From the NCBI RefSeq assembly GCF_027744825.2, contig NC_071342.1:25177501-25241500 (forward strand): a stretch of 64,000 bases of DNA, given 5' to 3'. Positions 1 through 9,403 of the stretch are shown here, piece by piece. Source of the DNA: Synchiropus splendidus (taxonomy: Eukaryota > Chordata > Actinopteri > Syngnathiformes > Callionymidae). The position numbers were made by a program, and so were the translations under genes. The notes beneath the pieces are model-generated. The model was given only the letters and a program-made list of their open reading frames with translations. It had not been told where the DNA came from and searched no databases. The first letter of the stretch is position 1; every line of letters starts with the position of its first letter.

Positions 1-1488
1 CACGCTCTCTTGTCCCGGAGCGTGTTGGGCCTGTGAAGACAAAGACCCGATTATTAGCTGTGATCAATTGTGGGGACGGGATGGAAATTTCTCTTTCAAA
101 GTTCAGCTTTGAAGCACAGATCACATGTTGCTTTTTTTTCTTTGCTTTTTTTAAAAGGCATTTTTCATTTGAGCATGAGCAGTTGGTGTCGTGGATCATG
201 TTTGCTGAGGTGGATCTCGAAGCACAGACGCTCACCTCACCTCAGCTCAGCTCAGCTCAGCTCAGCTCCACGCCCCCAGCTGTTCAGGTCCAGACGTGTC
301 TCACATCTGGACACGAGAAGGTCCACGTTCCTCTGAGAAGGTGTTCGAGTCGGTGGCATGCATTTGACTCGGATGAGCCAGAAGAGCAGCACAAGCTCAT
401 GACTTGAGAGCAGTGGTCCCAGTGAGACGCAGAGCTGGTTATCACTCTGACACCAGAGACTGAGGAGATCTCTGAGCTGGGACAGTGTTGAAGGTTTCCT
501 TCCCTGTGAGGCGAGTGTGAGGTGATCCAGAGGCTGCTGGAGGTCCAGGAGCCAAACTCAGCACCAGACAGCAGCTTCTGAGCTCAAAGGAACAAGCCAA
601 GGTTCCTTCATCTTCAGGAGATCCTTCAGACAGCTCAGCCTGCCTGGTTCTCCTCACCATCACTGAGCTGAGGGAGCTCACACTTGACTTCACGTGTCTG
701 TCCTGTACCTGCTCTCCTGCTGAATCCACGACAGCGGGAGCACGAGCCGTCGCTTCTCTCCACCCACACAATGGTTCCATTCTTGCAGCGGGAGGGAGGC
801 GTGAGCCAGCGTCGTCACTGCGGCCCACTGCTCCTCAAAGGCTTTCAAGTCTGATCCGGGTCAGGATCTGTCCCCGACCCGGAGGGACCTGCAGGTTCCA
901 TGATCCCAGCTGATGCAGCTGAACAGCAGGTCCGTGTCGCCAGGAGTGTGGGTCCAACGTCAGCAACACGAGTCAGAGAGAGGTCGGACACTCTCCAGAC
1001 CTTTGCCTCAGACCAACCGAACCTCGGGCAGATACATCGGTCTCACGCCGAAGACGGTCAGATCATTGCTGTGCTCAACACTCGAGCAAAGCAAGGAATC
1101 TTCCTGTCAGACATTTGATCTGGAGAACCGATGCCTGCTGCGGGTCCATGAGGGCGGGCCACCTCACGGTGGACCGGAGCCTTCCTGAGGCCGGCACTCA
1201 GGAGCCATCAGTCTGCGGTGGGCGGAGTCTGTACCAGAGACCCGAGGGTCCCGGCATGGCCCGTCAGAAGGACCCGGGGCCCACGGTCTGAAGCCTTCTC
1301 TCATATGAGGAGCACAGCCTGTGGTCACGGCCGTCACGGTCACATGGTGTGGCCACGGCTAATGAATGTGGGAGCGCTGGCGATGGCCCGCAGGAGCCTC
1401 GCTCTCATTTGAGAGGAACAAAACACTGGTGGCCAAGTACGTGGCCGGATCCGGCCATCAAAGTGTGCTGGTGCCAGATTCACTGGGG

Positions 1489-1528
1489 CCGTCTGAGGCC
1501 ACAGTCCGGCTGCTGTGGCCTCAGACGG
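1489..1528. repeat. Perfect 16-bp inverted repeat, 8-base loop
   Basis: Arms 1489-1504 and 1513-1528 are exact reverse complements (CCGTCTGAGGCCACAG and its complement) around the loop TCCGGCTG. The stem is GC-rich, so the transcript of either strand could form a stable hairpin. It is too short for a typical miRNA precursor and no gene is attached to it. Confidence 0.85.
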
Positions 1529-3125
1529 AGAGCAGTGGGTCAGGAAACAACGCCGCAGCAAGCAGCGCTCAGGTAAAGATGAACCACCTGACACATGGGA
1601 CTGAAGCGTGGAATGCTAGTGCTTATGATTGAAGGGCAACAGCAGGGCCTCTGATCCGATGAGGATCTGATCCATGCTCCTCTGGGTGCTTCCATGAGCC
1701 TCCTGCTGGTGAGCACAGACCCACCGGCGTCCAGATCATGTGAGGAGAACCAGTGAGAGTTGGAGGCTTCCGTGTTGTTTCTGGACAACATCTGGACCCC
1801 TTCAGACCAGCAGCAAGGCAGAGGGCATCAGAAGCCTGTGGTCTGCTGAGGAGCCCGGGGCGTGTGAGACCTTCTCAGCGGGAGCTCGGGCTCTGCAGCT
1901 GTGTCCCTCAGAGAGCACGTGGGTCTGAGGCCTCTGACTCCACCACAGTTTCTGACCTGAGGCCAGTGGTGGCTTGGGGACTCCTTGGGTCCTTCAAGCT
2001 TCAGTGGAGTGAGGAGGGGATCCAGATGAACCCAGTGCGCGCAGCCAGGATCATAAATGGCGAGTCACAAGACGAGCCACTGTAACTTATCATACTTTAT
2101 GATCCTGCACTGAGACACCAGGCTCTCGGGGCTCACAGCTTAGCTTCCAGGGACTTTACAGAAGATGTGGTCTGAGCGGGAGGAAACCACGAGTCCATGA
2201 ACTCGCACGCTCTGGGCTGGAGGGTCCCGTGTGCCACAGCAACCGCCGACAACAACGGAGCAGTGTGGTGGACATCCCACTCCGAGTCTGGCCTCCTGCT
2301 TCCATGAGAGCCTGGCGAGGGGAAGAGGGCGACACTGGAGAAGAATGGAGCCACAGGGAGGAAGGCAGCGCTGGACCTGCAGCTATTGTGTCCCGGCACA
2401 ATACTAGACTTCCTTCAGATGCCAGACACCACAAACACTCCAGCTCATACATGGGACCTGAGCAGCAGGCAGCTCGGCACCAGGGCCGCTTCCTCTGGGG
2501 ATGTGGGAGGGAGCGAGGGGGAGGGAGCCAGAGAGACTGGTACTAAACTCTCGCTCCACTGCAGACCTCTGGACACAAACTTGTCTGCTCCCCGCCACAG
2601 TCTGGCCTCCCCGCCGCTCCGCAGGTGTCTGACCTCTGCGCTCCTCCACAGCAGCCACTCAGCCACCCGGAACCACGCGAGAGTGGACGGAACAAGGCTT
2701 CTAAAGTGAGAACCACTGGACTTCAGCTGCAGCTCAGAGTTCAGCACAGCAGGTACGGAAACACGCTTGCTATCCGAGTCAGCTGCCGAGCCGTGAGGGA
2801 CCCGGAGGCTCGGATGGTGGGGGGTGGGTCTGGCTCTGCCGAGTCCACCGGGAGTTGCCGTGGCGATGCGGGCCTGCAGTGGGAACAGAGGTGAATGGTG
2901 ATGGCACGTCGTCGCGACAGCTGCGTGATTCACTTGCGCGCTTCACTCACCTGCGCCACTGACCACTGCAGACGGGCAACACAGAGAGACGCGGAGAACC
3001 TGACGCTGTCTGAGCAAACCAGAAGCTTCTGCCATGGTTGGACTTGTCTGCTGTGAGGCTCCCGTCACAATTCATAACAATATCACTTCCTCGTATAGAC
3101 TTTCTCTTGACCCCTCTCTTGCTCT

Positions 3126-3184
3126 GTGTGCGTGCGTGCGTGCGCGTGTGCGTGCGTGCGTGCGCGTGTGCGTGCGTGCGTGCG
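3126..3184 (+). repeat. GTGC/GTGCGT microsatellite
   Basis: An alternating purine-pyrimidine run of GTGCGTGC units, imperfectly repeated, with potential for Z-DNA. It adjoins a copy of the dispersed GT-rich repeat family. Confidence 0.85.
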
Positions 3185-3257
3185 CCCTGTACACAGCACT
3201 CTTTATTGTTCAGCATCCTGTGCTGCCGTTGCACGCACACTCACTCGTCTCTCTGTC

Positions 3258-3405
3258 CTTGTGAGGACCTCTCCGGGCCATCACCCTTTCCCCAGCCTCT
3301 CCCCCTGAACCAGACTGGAACACAGTTGGAATCACCCGTTAGTTTGTCGGAAGCAGCGACTTGAGGCTTAAAAGGTCCCCACGAAGCAAAATGTTCTCAC
3401 AAGTA
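3258..3405 (-). repeat. Dispersed repeat family, copy 1 (reverse)
   Basis: The reverse complement shares the signature of copies at 4013-4160, 20265-20490 and 63465-63660: a stretch on CAGTCTGGTT, GGTTCAGGGGGAGAGGCTGG and GGGAAAGGGTGATGG, ending at GTCCCCAC-type ends. It adjoins the GTGC microsatellite. I recall this GT-microsatellite-associated repeat as common in fish genomes; no class is assigned. Confidence 0.6.
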
Positions 3406-4012
3406 GGTGTAACTCAGAGAATTGGTCTCGCTGCTCTCAGAATGGCTGCTGTCTTGCTGCTGGCCTCCTCACCTCTCCACCTGCACCTTCCTTCTCTTCA
3501 CTCAAGCAGACGTTCCTCCTGGAACCTTCTTTGACTGAAGCTTCCCAGCAGAGGAGCAGGAAGCTCTCCCCTCCTTCTCTTCCTTCTCCATGACGTGTGG
3601 AGCGCTCCTGCTCACCTTCTCTCCTGCCTGCCTTCTTCCACCTTTCCACCACACTCCTTCTCCTCCCTCCTGCTCATGTCATCCATTATGGTTCGCTTCT
3701 GAAGGTTTAGTCCTTCTTCCTTCATCTAGTTTGTTTTTTTCATTTAACCTTTTATTCTTTCATTATTCCTCTTGTTCCTGACCTCCTCCCATCCATGTTT
3801 GCGCTTGGTTCTCCACCATCCACCCATCCATCAGGACATCAAACCTTCCATGGCAGCAGACTTTTCTCATGGATAAAAATAAGTGTGTGCTGATGGATGA
3901 GACCATCCGTGTGTGTTCGTGTGTGTTTGGGCGGAGGAGAGGGGCGTGTTTATACTGCCTCGGACTGGAGACCCAATTTGAGGAAGAAGACTTCAAACAT
4001 CAGGAGGTGACT

Positions 4013-4160
4013 ACAATCGGGTCACAGTCTGATCCAGAGTCCTGGTTCAGGTGAGCCATGTGTTTAGGGGGAGAGGCTGGGGAAAGGGTGACGGCAATGA
4101 GAAACCTCACAATGTCCCCACAGGGAGAGCAATACAAACAGTGTGTGTGTGTGTGTGTGT
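4013..4160 (+). repeat. Dispersed repeat family, copy 2
   Basis: It contains the segments CAGAGTCCTGGTTCAGGTGA, GAGCCATGTGTTT, GGGGGAGAGGCTGGGGAAAG and TGTCCCCACAGGGA, and ends in a short GT run (4139-4161). The same order of motifs is found in the copy at 63465-63660. Confidence 0.65.
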
Positions 4161-4492
4161 GTTGGCAGAGGAAGTCTAGTTTTCCTTCCAGAGGGACGGA
4201 CAGCCAGACGGGGCTCTGGGAACCAAGAGGACAGCTAAACTAAGGCTTGGGCTCGGGCTGGGTCCAGGGTCACACGGCCCACATCTCACACTGGCACAGC
4301 TTCCATCCGCTAATCTCTGCGTCAGTGTGTGGCTCTGCGGTTATTAACCATCATTTGATTTGTCAGACTGAAGACTCAGAGATGCCTTCTTACATCACAC
4401 TGCGTGAAGAAACAAACATCTGCCGGAAAATCCCATCAATGAACACTGGAATTGGGTTGCTTCCAGTTCCAGCACAGTCGAGAGCGACCTTC

Positions 4493-4625
4493 CGCGCGGG
4501 CGGGCCCCTCCGCGCGGGCGGGCCCCTCCGCGCGGGCGGGCCCCTCCGCGCGGGCCCCTCCGCGCGGGCCCCTCCGCGCGGGCCCCTCCGCGCGGGCCCC
4601 TCCGCGCGGGCCCCTCCACGCGGCC
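4493..4625 (+). repeat. GC-rich tandem array upstream of gja5
   Basis: Three units of about 18 bp (GCGCGGGCGGGCCCCTCC) are followed by about five 14-bp units lacking the GGCG insert (GCGCGGGCCCCTCC). Each unit holds the self-complementary cores GCGC and GGGCCC, and the 18-bp units hold GGGCGG GC-boxes. The array lies about 190 bp before the gja5 start codon, probably in the 5' UTR intron or promoter region. Confidence 0.85.
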
Positions 4626-4810
4626 CTCCAGGGCTTCAGACACCGACACCCAACCACTTCCTCAATTTCCATTAGATCTCATCAGCTCAACAAAAAGCCG
4701 TGAAGGTTCAGAAAGCCTCCCTCCTTTCTAGCCTCAGCAGGACTCCAGCACTCACCTTGGCTTCTGCTCTCTCGTCCTCAGGAGGACCTCTGAGGACCAT
4801 CTGACCAGCG

Positions 4811-7042
4811 ATGGCTGACTGGAGTCTGCTGGGCAACTTCCTGGAGGAGGTTCAAGAACATTCCACGTCTATTGGCAAGGTATCGCTGGAGCTGCGGCTG
4901 AGCAAGAAGCCCAGTGGCGGCACACCTCACACGGCTGCACTCTCCTCTGCACAGGTCTGGCTCACCATCCTGTTCATCTTCAGGATCCTGGTCCTCGGCA
5001 CAGCAGCCGAGTCGTCGTGGGGCGACGAGCAGGAGGACTTCAACTGCGACACGGAGCAGCCCGGCTGCGAGAACGTTTGCTACGACCGAGCCTTCCCCAT
5101 CGCTCACATACGATACTGGGTACGACTGTGGGACCAGACCAACACCCTCCCACCCAGCTTTCCCGTCACCTGTCAGTACAGAGCACAACATCGAGCCACT
5201 GACGGCCAACATCCCTGAAATCTGGCTGCCAACTGCAGACGCCCCGAGCCGCTTCTGCTGTTGGAACAGGATGTTCAAAACGCGGAGATCATAGCGTGTG
5301 AGCGAGTCCACACCAGTGTGGGGCCAGTGTGAGGGCACCTCTCACTCTGGACCCCACAGATTTGAACTTGAGTCAAATCTGAACACACACGACGGATTCC
5401 ACCTTCATGAGTCAACAGACAGAGTCTCAGAGTCAGTGACTCAAACCGACTCGGCCTTCACTCCTAACCTGTGGGTCACTTTCCAGGTGCTGCAGATCGT
5501 GTTTGTGTCCACCCCCAGTCTGATCTACATGGGTCACGCCATGCACACGGTCCGGCGAGAGGAGAAGAGGAGGGGCAGGGAGGAGGAGGAGGAGGGGGGG
5601 GGAGGAAGAGAAGACGACCCCGGGGGAGGAGACACAGGAGAGGTGGAGAAGGAAGGGATGGCAGGAGAAAGGGAGGACGAGAAGGAGAAGAGGGACGGCA
5701 TGTCCTCGGGACAAGTGCGCCTGAAGGGGGCGCTGCTGCAGACCTACGTGCTGAGCATCCTCATCAGGAGCATCATGGAGGTTTGTGCTGCTCAGAAGCC
5801 GATGGCTTTGGGGGGAGGGCGCTGGGGGAGTGTGAGTGACCTAGGGTTGTGTGGTGTCCACGCAGGTGGTCTTCCTGTGCCTGCAGTACTTCCTGTACGG
5901 CATCTTCCTGCACCCTCTCTACGTCTGTAAGGTGCGGACTCACCTTGTCAGTAGAAGTGAGCCGCGCCCAGCCAGAACTCACCGCGTCTCTGGTCCCCTC
6001 AGGCTTGGCCGTGTCCCCACCCGGTCAACTGCTACGTGTCCAGACCCACGGAGAAGAACGTCTTCATCGTCTTCATGCTGGCGGTGTCGGCGGTCTCCCT
6101 GGTCCTCAGCGTGCTGGAGCTGCAGCATCTGGCCTGGAGACACTGCTGCAGGTAGGGACACACAGCCTTGGTGTTGGCGGGTTCACGTAGAGACCGAGGA
6201 GATGAACCTGGGGGAAGAGGAAGAAACACACCATCAACAGAAGTTCCTCACACAAAGCACTGATTCCTGCCTCCAACCACAGCAGTGTGGCTCTATCTGA
6301 CTGGAGACCTTGATCCGGTGCTGCTGAGAAACCTCTCAGCTCATCTTTCATGAGCTTCAGTTCCTCGTGTTATTAGGTCACCAAGATTTAACTCTCTTCT
6401 TCTTCATCACCCCAATGAGCCAGTGCTCGACAGGCAACGCCAAGAGTCTAGTCCCGGCCTTGGTGTCGACCTTCACTGCTGAGACTTGTGGAGATCAGCA
6501 TCACTCAGTGTTGTGTTTCGAGTGTGTTGTGTCCAGTGCTGAGGTGCTCTGAACTGAAAGCCCTTCCTGTTGGCAGGAGACTCTTCTCCAGGAGGTCTGT
6601 CTCTCCCAAAGCCGCCTCCCTGGCCCGCCCGCTGTCTCTGTCCCCCCCGCCACCATCGACCCCGCCGCCGGACTTCAACCAGTGCGTGATGGGGCCGCCG
6701 CACTTCCTGCCCCTCCCATTTCCCAACCACCGCTTGGCAAACCAGCAGAACTCGGAGAACTTGGCCACGGAGCAGCACAAACTGGCCACTGCGGTGGAGG
6801 AGGAGAAGCTGCTGCAGATGAGCTGCTACGCCCCCGCCTGGCCCAGTCCCGGCAGCGCGCCGCCGCCCGAGGCCGACTACCTGAGGACGGAGCTGAGCTG
6901 CTTCAGCCGGGGCAGGGACATCGCCTGCCTCCAGATGCAGGGCAGCGCGGCCGACAGGCCGCAGGTCGGTCCCAGGGACAAGCGCCGATTCAGCAGAGCC
7001 AGCGGCGCCAGCAGCCGCAGGGCAGATGACCTCGCCATATGA
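4811..7042 (+). CDS. gja5: Connexin 40-type gap junction alpha-5 protein, six coding exons
   Basis: Coding exons: 4811-4879, 4955-5119, 5487-5780, 5866-5931, 6003-6151 and 6577-7042, giving 402 residues. Connexins form hexameric hemichannels that dock into gap junctions. The N-terminus [19 protein letters not shown], the first transmembrane helix [20 protein letters not shown], the loop 1 cysteines ([13 protein letters not shown]-x6-C-x3-C), loop 2 ([21 protein letters not shown]-x4-C-x5-C) and the tail PPPDFNQC...RRADDLAI all match the GJA5/Cx40 pattern I know. The cytoplasmic loop is rich in Glu, Arg and Gly. A splice acceptor at 4780-4781 leaves a 29-base untranslated leader before the ATG. 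Family members usually have the whole coding region in one exon, so the five introns (75, 367, 85, 71 and 425 bp) are very unusual; each is needed to restore the conserved reading. Human Cx40 has 358 residues; the extra length is mostly in the cytoplasmic loop and tail. A teleost gja5b copy is likely, but the paralogue is inferred. Confidence 0.92.
4880..4954 (+). other. gja5: gja5 coding intron 1 (75 bp, stop-free, in frame)
   Basis: It runs GTATCG...GCACAG and splits the conserved Gly-Lys|Val-Trp-Leu-Thr at the start of transmembrane helix 1. The length is divisible by three and the frame stays open, so a retained intron would insert 25 residues and keep the frame. The insert would disrupt helix 1, so splicing out is expected. 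Confidence 0.85.
6152..6576 (+). other. gja5: gja5 coding intron 5
   Basis: Donor AG|GTAGGG and acceptor TTGGCAG|GAGACT join the end of transmembrane helix 4 (LAWRHCC) to the C-terminal tail ([12 protein letters not shown]). Bases 6230-6576 of the intron, together with the first 19 bases of exon 6, recur almost unchanged inside a hAT element at 37711-38110. Compared with that copy the gja5 intron lacks two short segments of about 16 and 18 bp. Confidence 0.85.
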
Positions 7043-9403
7043 CATCAGGCCGCCTGCGACGGACGGGTCACAGAGCGTCTTCTGGGTTTCGGCCAACGTA
7101 CGGAGACGGAGAGGAGCCGCGGACACTGCGGGGGCGGAGGCAGATCTCATGACGCTGATGGCTGAACCAAAGACTGCAGACATACGTTCCAACTCGTCAT
7201 GAGGTCGAGACTTTGGCTTCCTTCTCACATCAGCCAGGACCTGGCGCTGTGCCCGCGTCGTCTGGATCTCTGTGGGACCAAACACGTGTCAAAGGGGAAA
7301 CCTGGACTTTTTCTCAGTGAAGAGGAGCCTTTGCATGTTTTTTCCTAGCTGTTATGAGTTTTACCTGTAGTTGAGCTAAACATCCGAGTGTCCTTGTGTC
7401 TGTTTAAACCAGCGTCTGTGCACCGACTCTCAGAGTTCAGACATGACAGCAGCGCAGGCTGAAAGATGAGACACTGACGTACGGCACTATCACCACCAGC
7501 AGTTTCTTTCCATGTACCGGATATAAAGTGCAGTCGAAATAAACCGGCCCTTCATCTGTGTCGTTTCAACTGGTCTGAGAAGGTCCAGCATGGACGTGCA
7601 GAAAGGAGGCTTCAGGTCCTACTCCTGAGCTTCGTTCTGTAAAACCAGCGCTCGGCGAAACTGAAAATCAGGCAACGTCACATCGATCTGGATGGAGGAA
7701 ACAGAATCAGAACGGACAAGACGGACAAGGGAGTATGTGCTGGACTCTCTGGGGAAACATCATCAGTTTAACTGATGATAGCACAGCATTCATGGTGGTT
7801 CAGTCCAGAGATTCAAGCCTTGAGTGAGGGGCAAGGCTCCAGAACCAGCAGAGGATGCGAGGGTCCAGGCTGGTTTGTCGGGGGTCAGCATTTCAGGGGT
7901 CAGTCCAAGAGAGGCTTTAAAAGCTCAGTCGCCGAGACCTAATCGAGGATTCTGAGGTGGACCAGCCGGTGGAGACCACACCAGGGTGACCAACGAGAAG
8001 GCACTGTGCTGGATTCTGACCCAGTTACTGGACGCCTCGGGGTGACCTCCCACGTCTCTTCTCTTGACCTTCCAGCTTCCCCTCCTCCATCCTGAGCCAC
8101 AGTGAGGCTGGGTCCAAAGCAAGCATGGTGGCTCCTTCCCACCATCGAACCTCCAGCTCCATTAGAAGCACTGTACATCATGGCCTCAAGTGTCCCAACG
8201 GACCATGTGAGCACCAAACAAGCCACAGATGATCTCTCCAGCGGGGCGACCAAAATAGCGCGTTCCCACAGCGACTCTCACACTGGCATCATTGTCGAAG
8301 GGACGGTTCGAAAATAGAAGCTGAAAACACAGCAGGAATGTTTGGGAAAAATCAAAACACAGAAGGGCTGGGAGAGAGTCGCGTTTCCGACTCTCAGCTC
8401 CTGGTTTCAAAGGCGCGTCAAGCTGAAGCTGCCGCTTCAGTCTCCTCATCAGCAGCACAGTTCAGACATAGGATGACCAGTGCACACTGTGAACGGTGCT
8501 GCGTCTTCATCATCATCATATCCTTCTGCCTGCTCATCGTTATGAAACAGAGAAAGTCATGCCTCTGCCCGCAAGCCTCAGTCAGTCTGTCTCCATCTGA
8601 CAAACTAACTCAAGAAGCTGTCAGGAAGCACTGACACTGGGCCGCAGGGCAGAAGACGACCTTGCTGGGGTCGTCTGCTCAAACGTTCAGGAGGGGAAGG
8701 AAATCAGCCACGGTGTCTGCGGACACAGAGCGTGTGCGGATTTGTTTTTTGAAAAGAGAGAAACACACCGTAACCATTGTGTTTCTCCTCTTGTTCCAGA
8801 CATCATGACAAACAGCATCACTGAGACTCCCATCGACTAGTTTTCAGACAGAATGTGACACGAGCACGTTAGACTGATGCATGAGCGGGACCGAGTCCAG
8901 TCGAGCGCCGCACGCGCTTTGACAAACACCACTGCCCCCCTCTGGTCAAAATCAAAACTACAACCTTCATTCTTCAGAATTTGACGTAACTTTTGCAGCC
9001 CACAGTTTCATATCATTCCTGAGCGACACAAACACAACCCAGTGACAACACGATGACCGGCGTTACTCCTGCGGTGACTCGAGGTTGGTAACGTGAAGGA
9101 GGAAGAATCGCGGCGTGGCTGAACTTGTCCGCTGCCGGACACCGTCCAGCAGCAGGTTTGTTGACATTTCTTCTCCATCAGCTGACCGAGCGGACGACAC
9201 ACCTGGCGAGTCCCCCGGCTTCCCTAAACAACCTCACATGACTCGGCCCCGCTGACGGTGACTCTCAGTCCGCACACCAAGCCCGTCGCGCGACATGCTC
9301 CAGCTGTTTGGATGGACGCTCCATTCCAGCTGAGCTGAGCTAAGCTAGCTAGCTCCCAGCTATCCCGCGCCAGAAGAGAGAGCCGGAAACAGCGCGGCCG
9401 AAC
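7043..9403 (+). other. gja5 3' UTR and gja5-plekha3 intergenic region
   Basis: The gja5 3' UTR probably ends after the AATAAA at 7538-7543. Beyond that I see no coding exon; open frames between 7900 and 8640 overlap on both strands and resemble nothing known. The last 150-200 bases should hold the plekha3 promoter and 5' leader: GC-rich sequence with repeated AGCT/GAGCT words near 9330-9360 and no TATA box. Confidence 0.55.
7538..7543 (+). other. gja5: Polyadenylation signal AATAAA for gja5
   Basis: A canonical hexamer about 500 bases after the gja5 stop codon, on the same strand, before any other gene. Confidence 0.7.

Larger units (their letters stand above)
1..4777. other. Gene-poor left flank, upstream of gja5
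   Basis: I see no recognisable coding exon here; open frames are short, overlap on both strands and resemble no family I know. The stretch holds a CTCAG pentamer run near 238-268, a perfect hairpin at 1489-1528, a GTGC/GTGCGT microsatellite at 3126-3184, a pyrimidine-rich tract at about 3440-3780, two copies of a dispersed repeat (3258-3405 and 4013-4160) and a GC-rich tandem array at 4493-4625. The last few hundred bases probably belong to the 5' untranslated region intron of gja5, because a good splice acceptor ends at 4781. Upstream untranslated exons of gja5 could lie in this stretch but cannot be placed without transcripts. Confidence 0.6.

Noticed and set aside
442..828. 128-codon minus-strand frame near the left edge
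   Set aside because: No recognisable family, no splice or start context, and comparable frames occur throughout this GC-moderate stretch.
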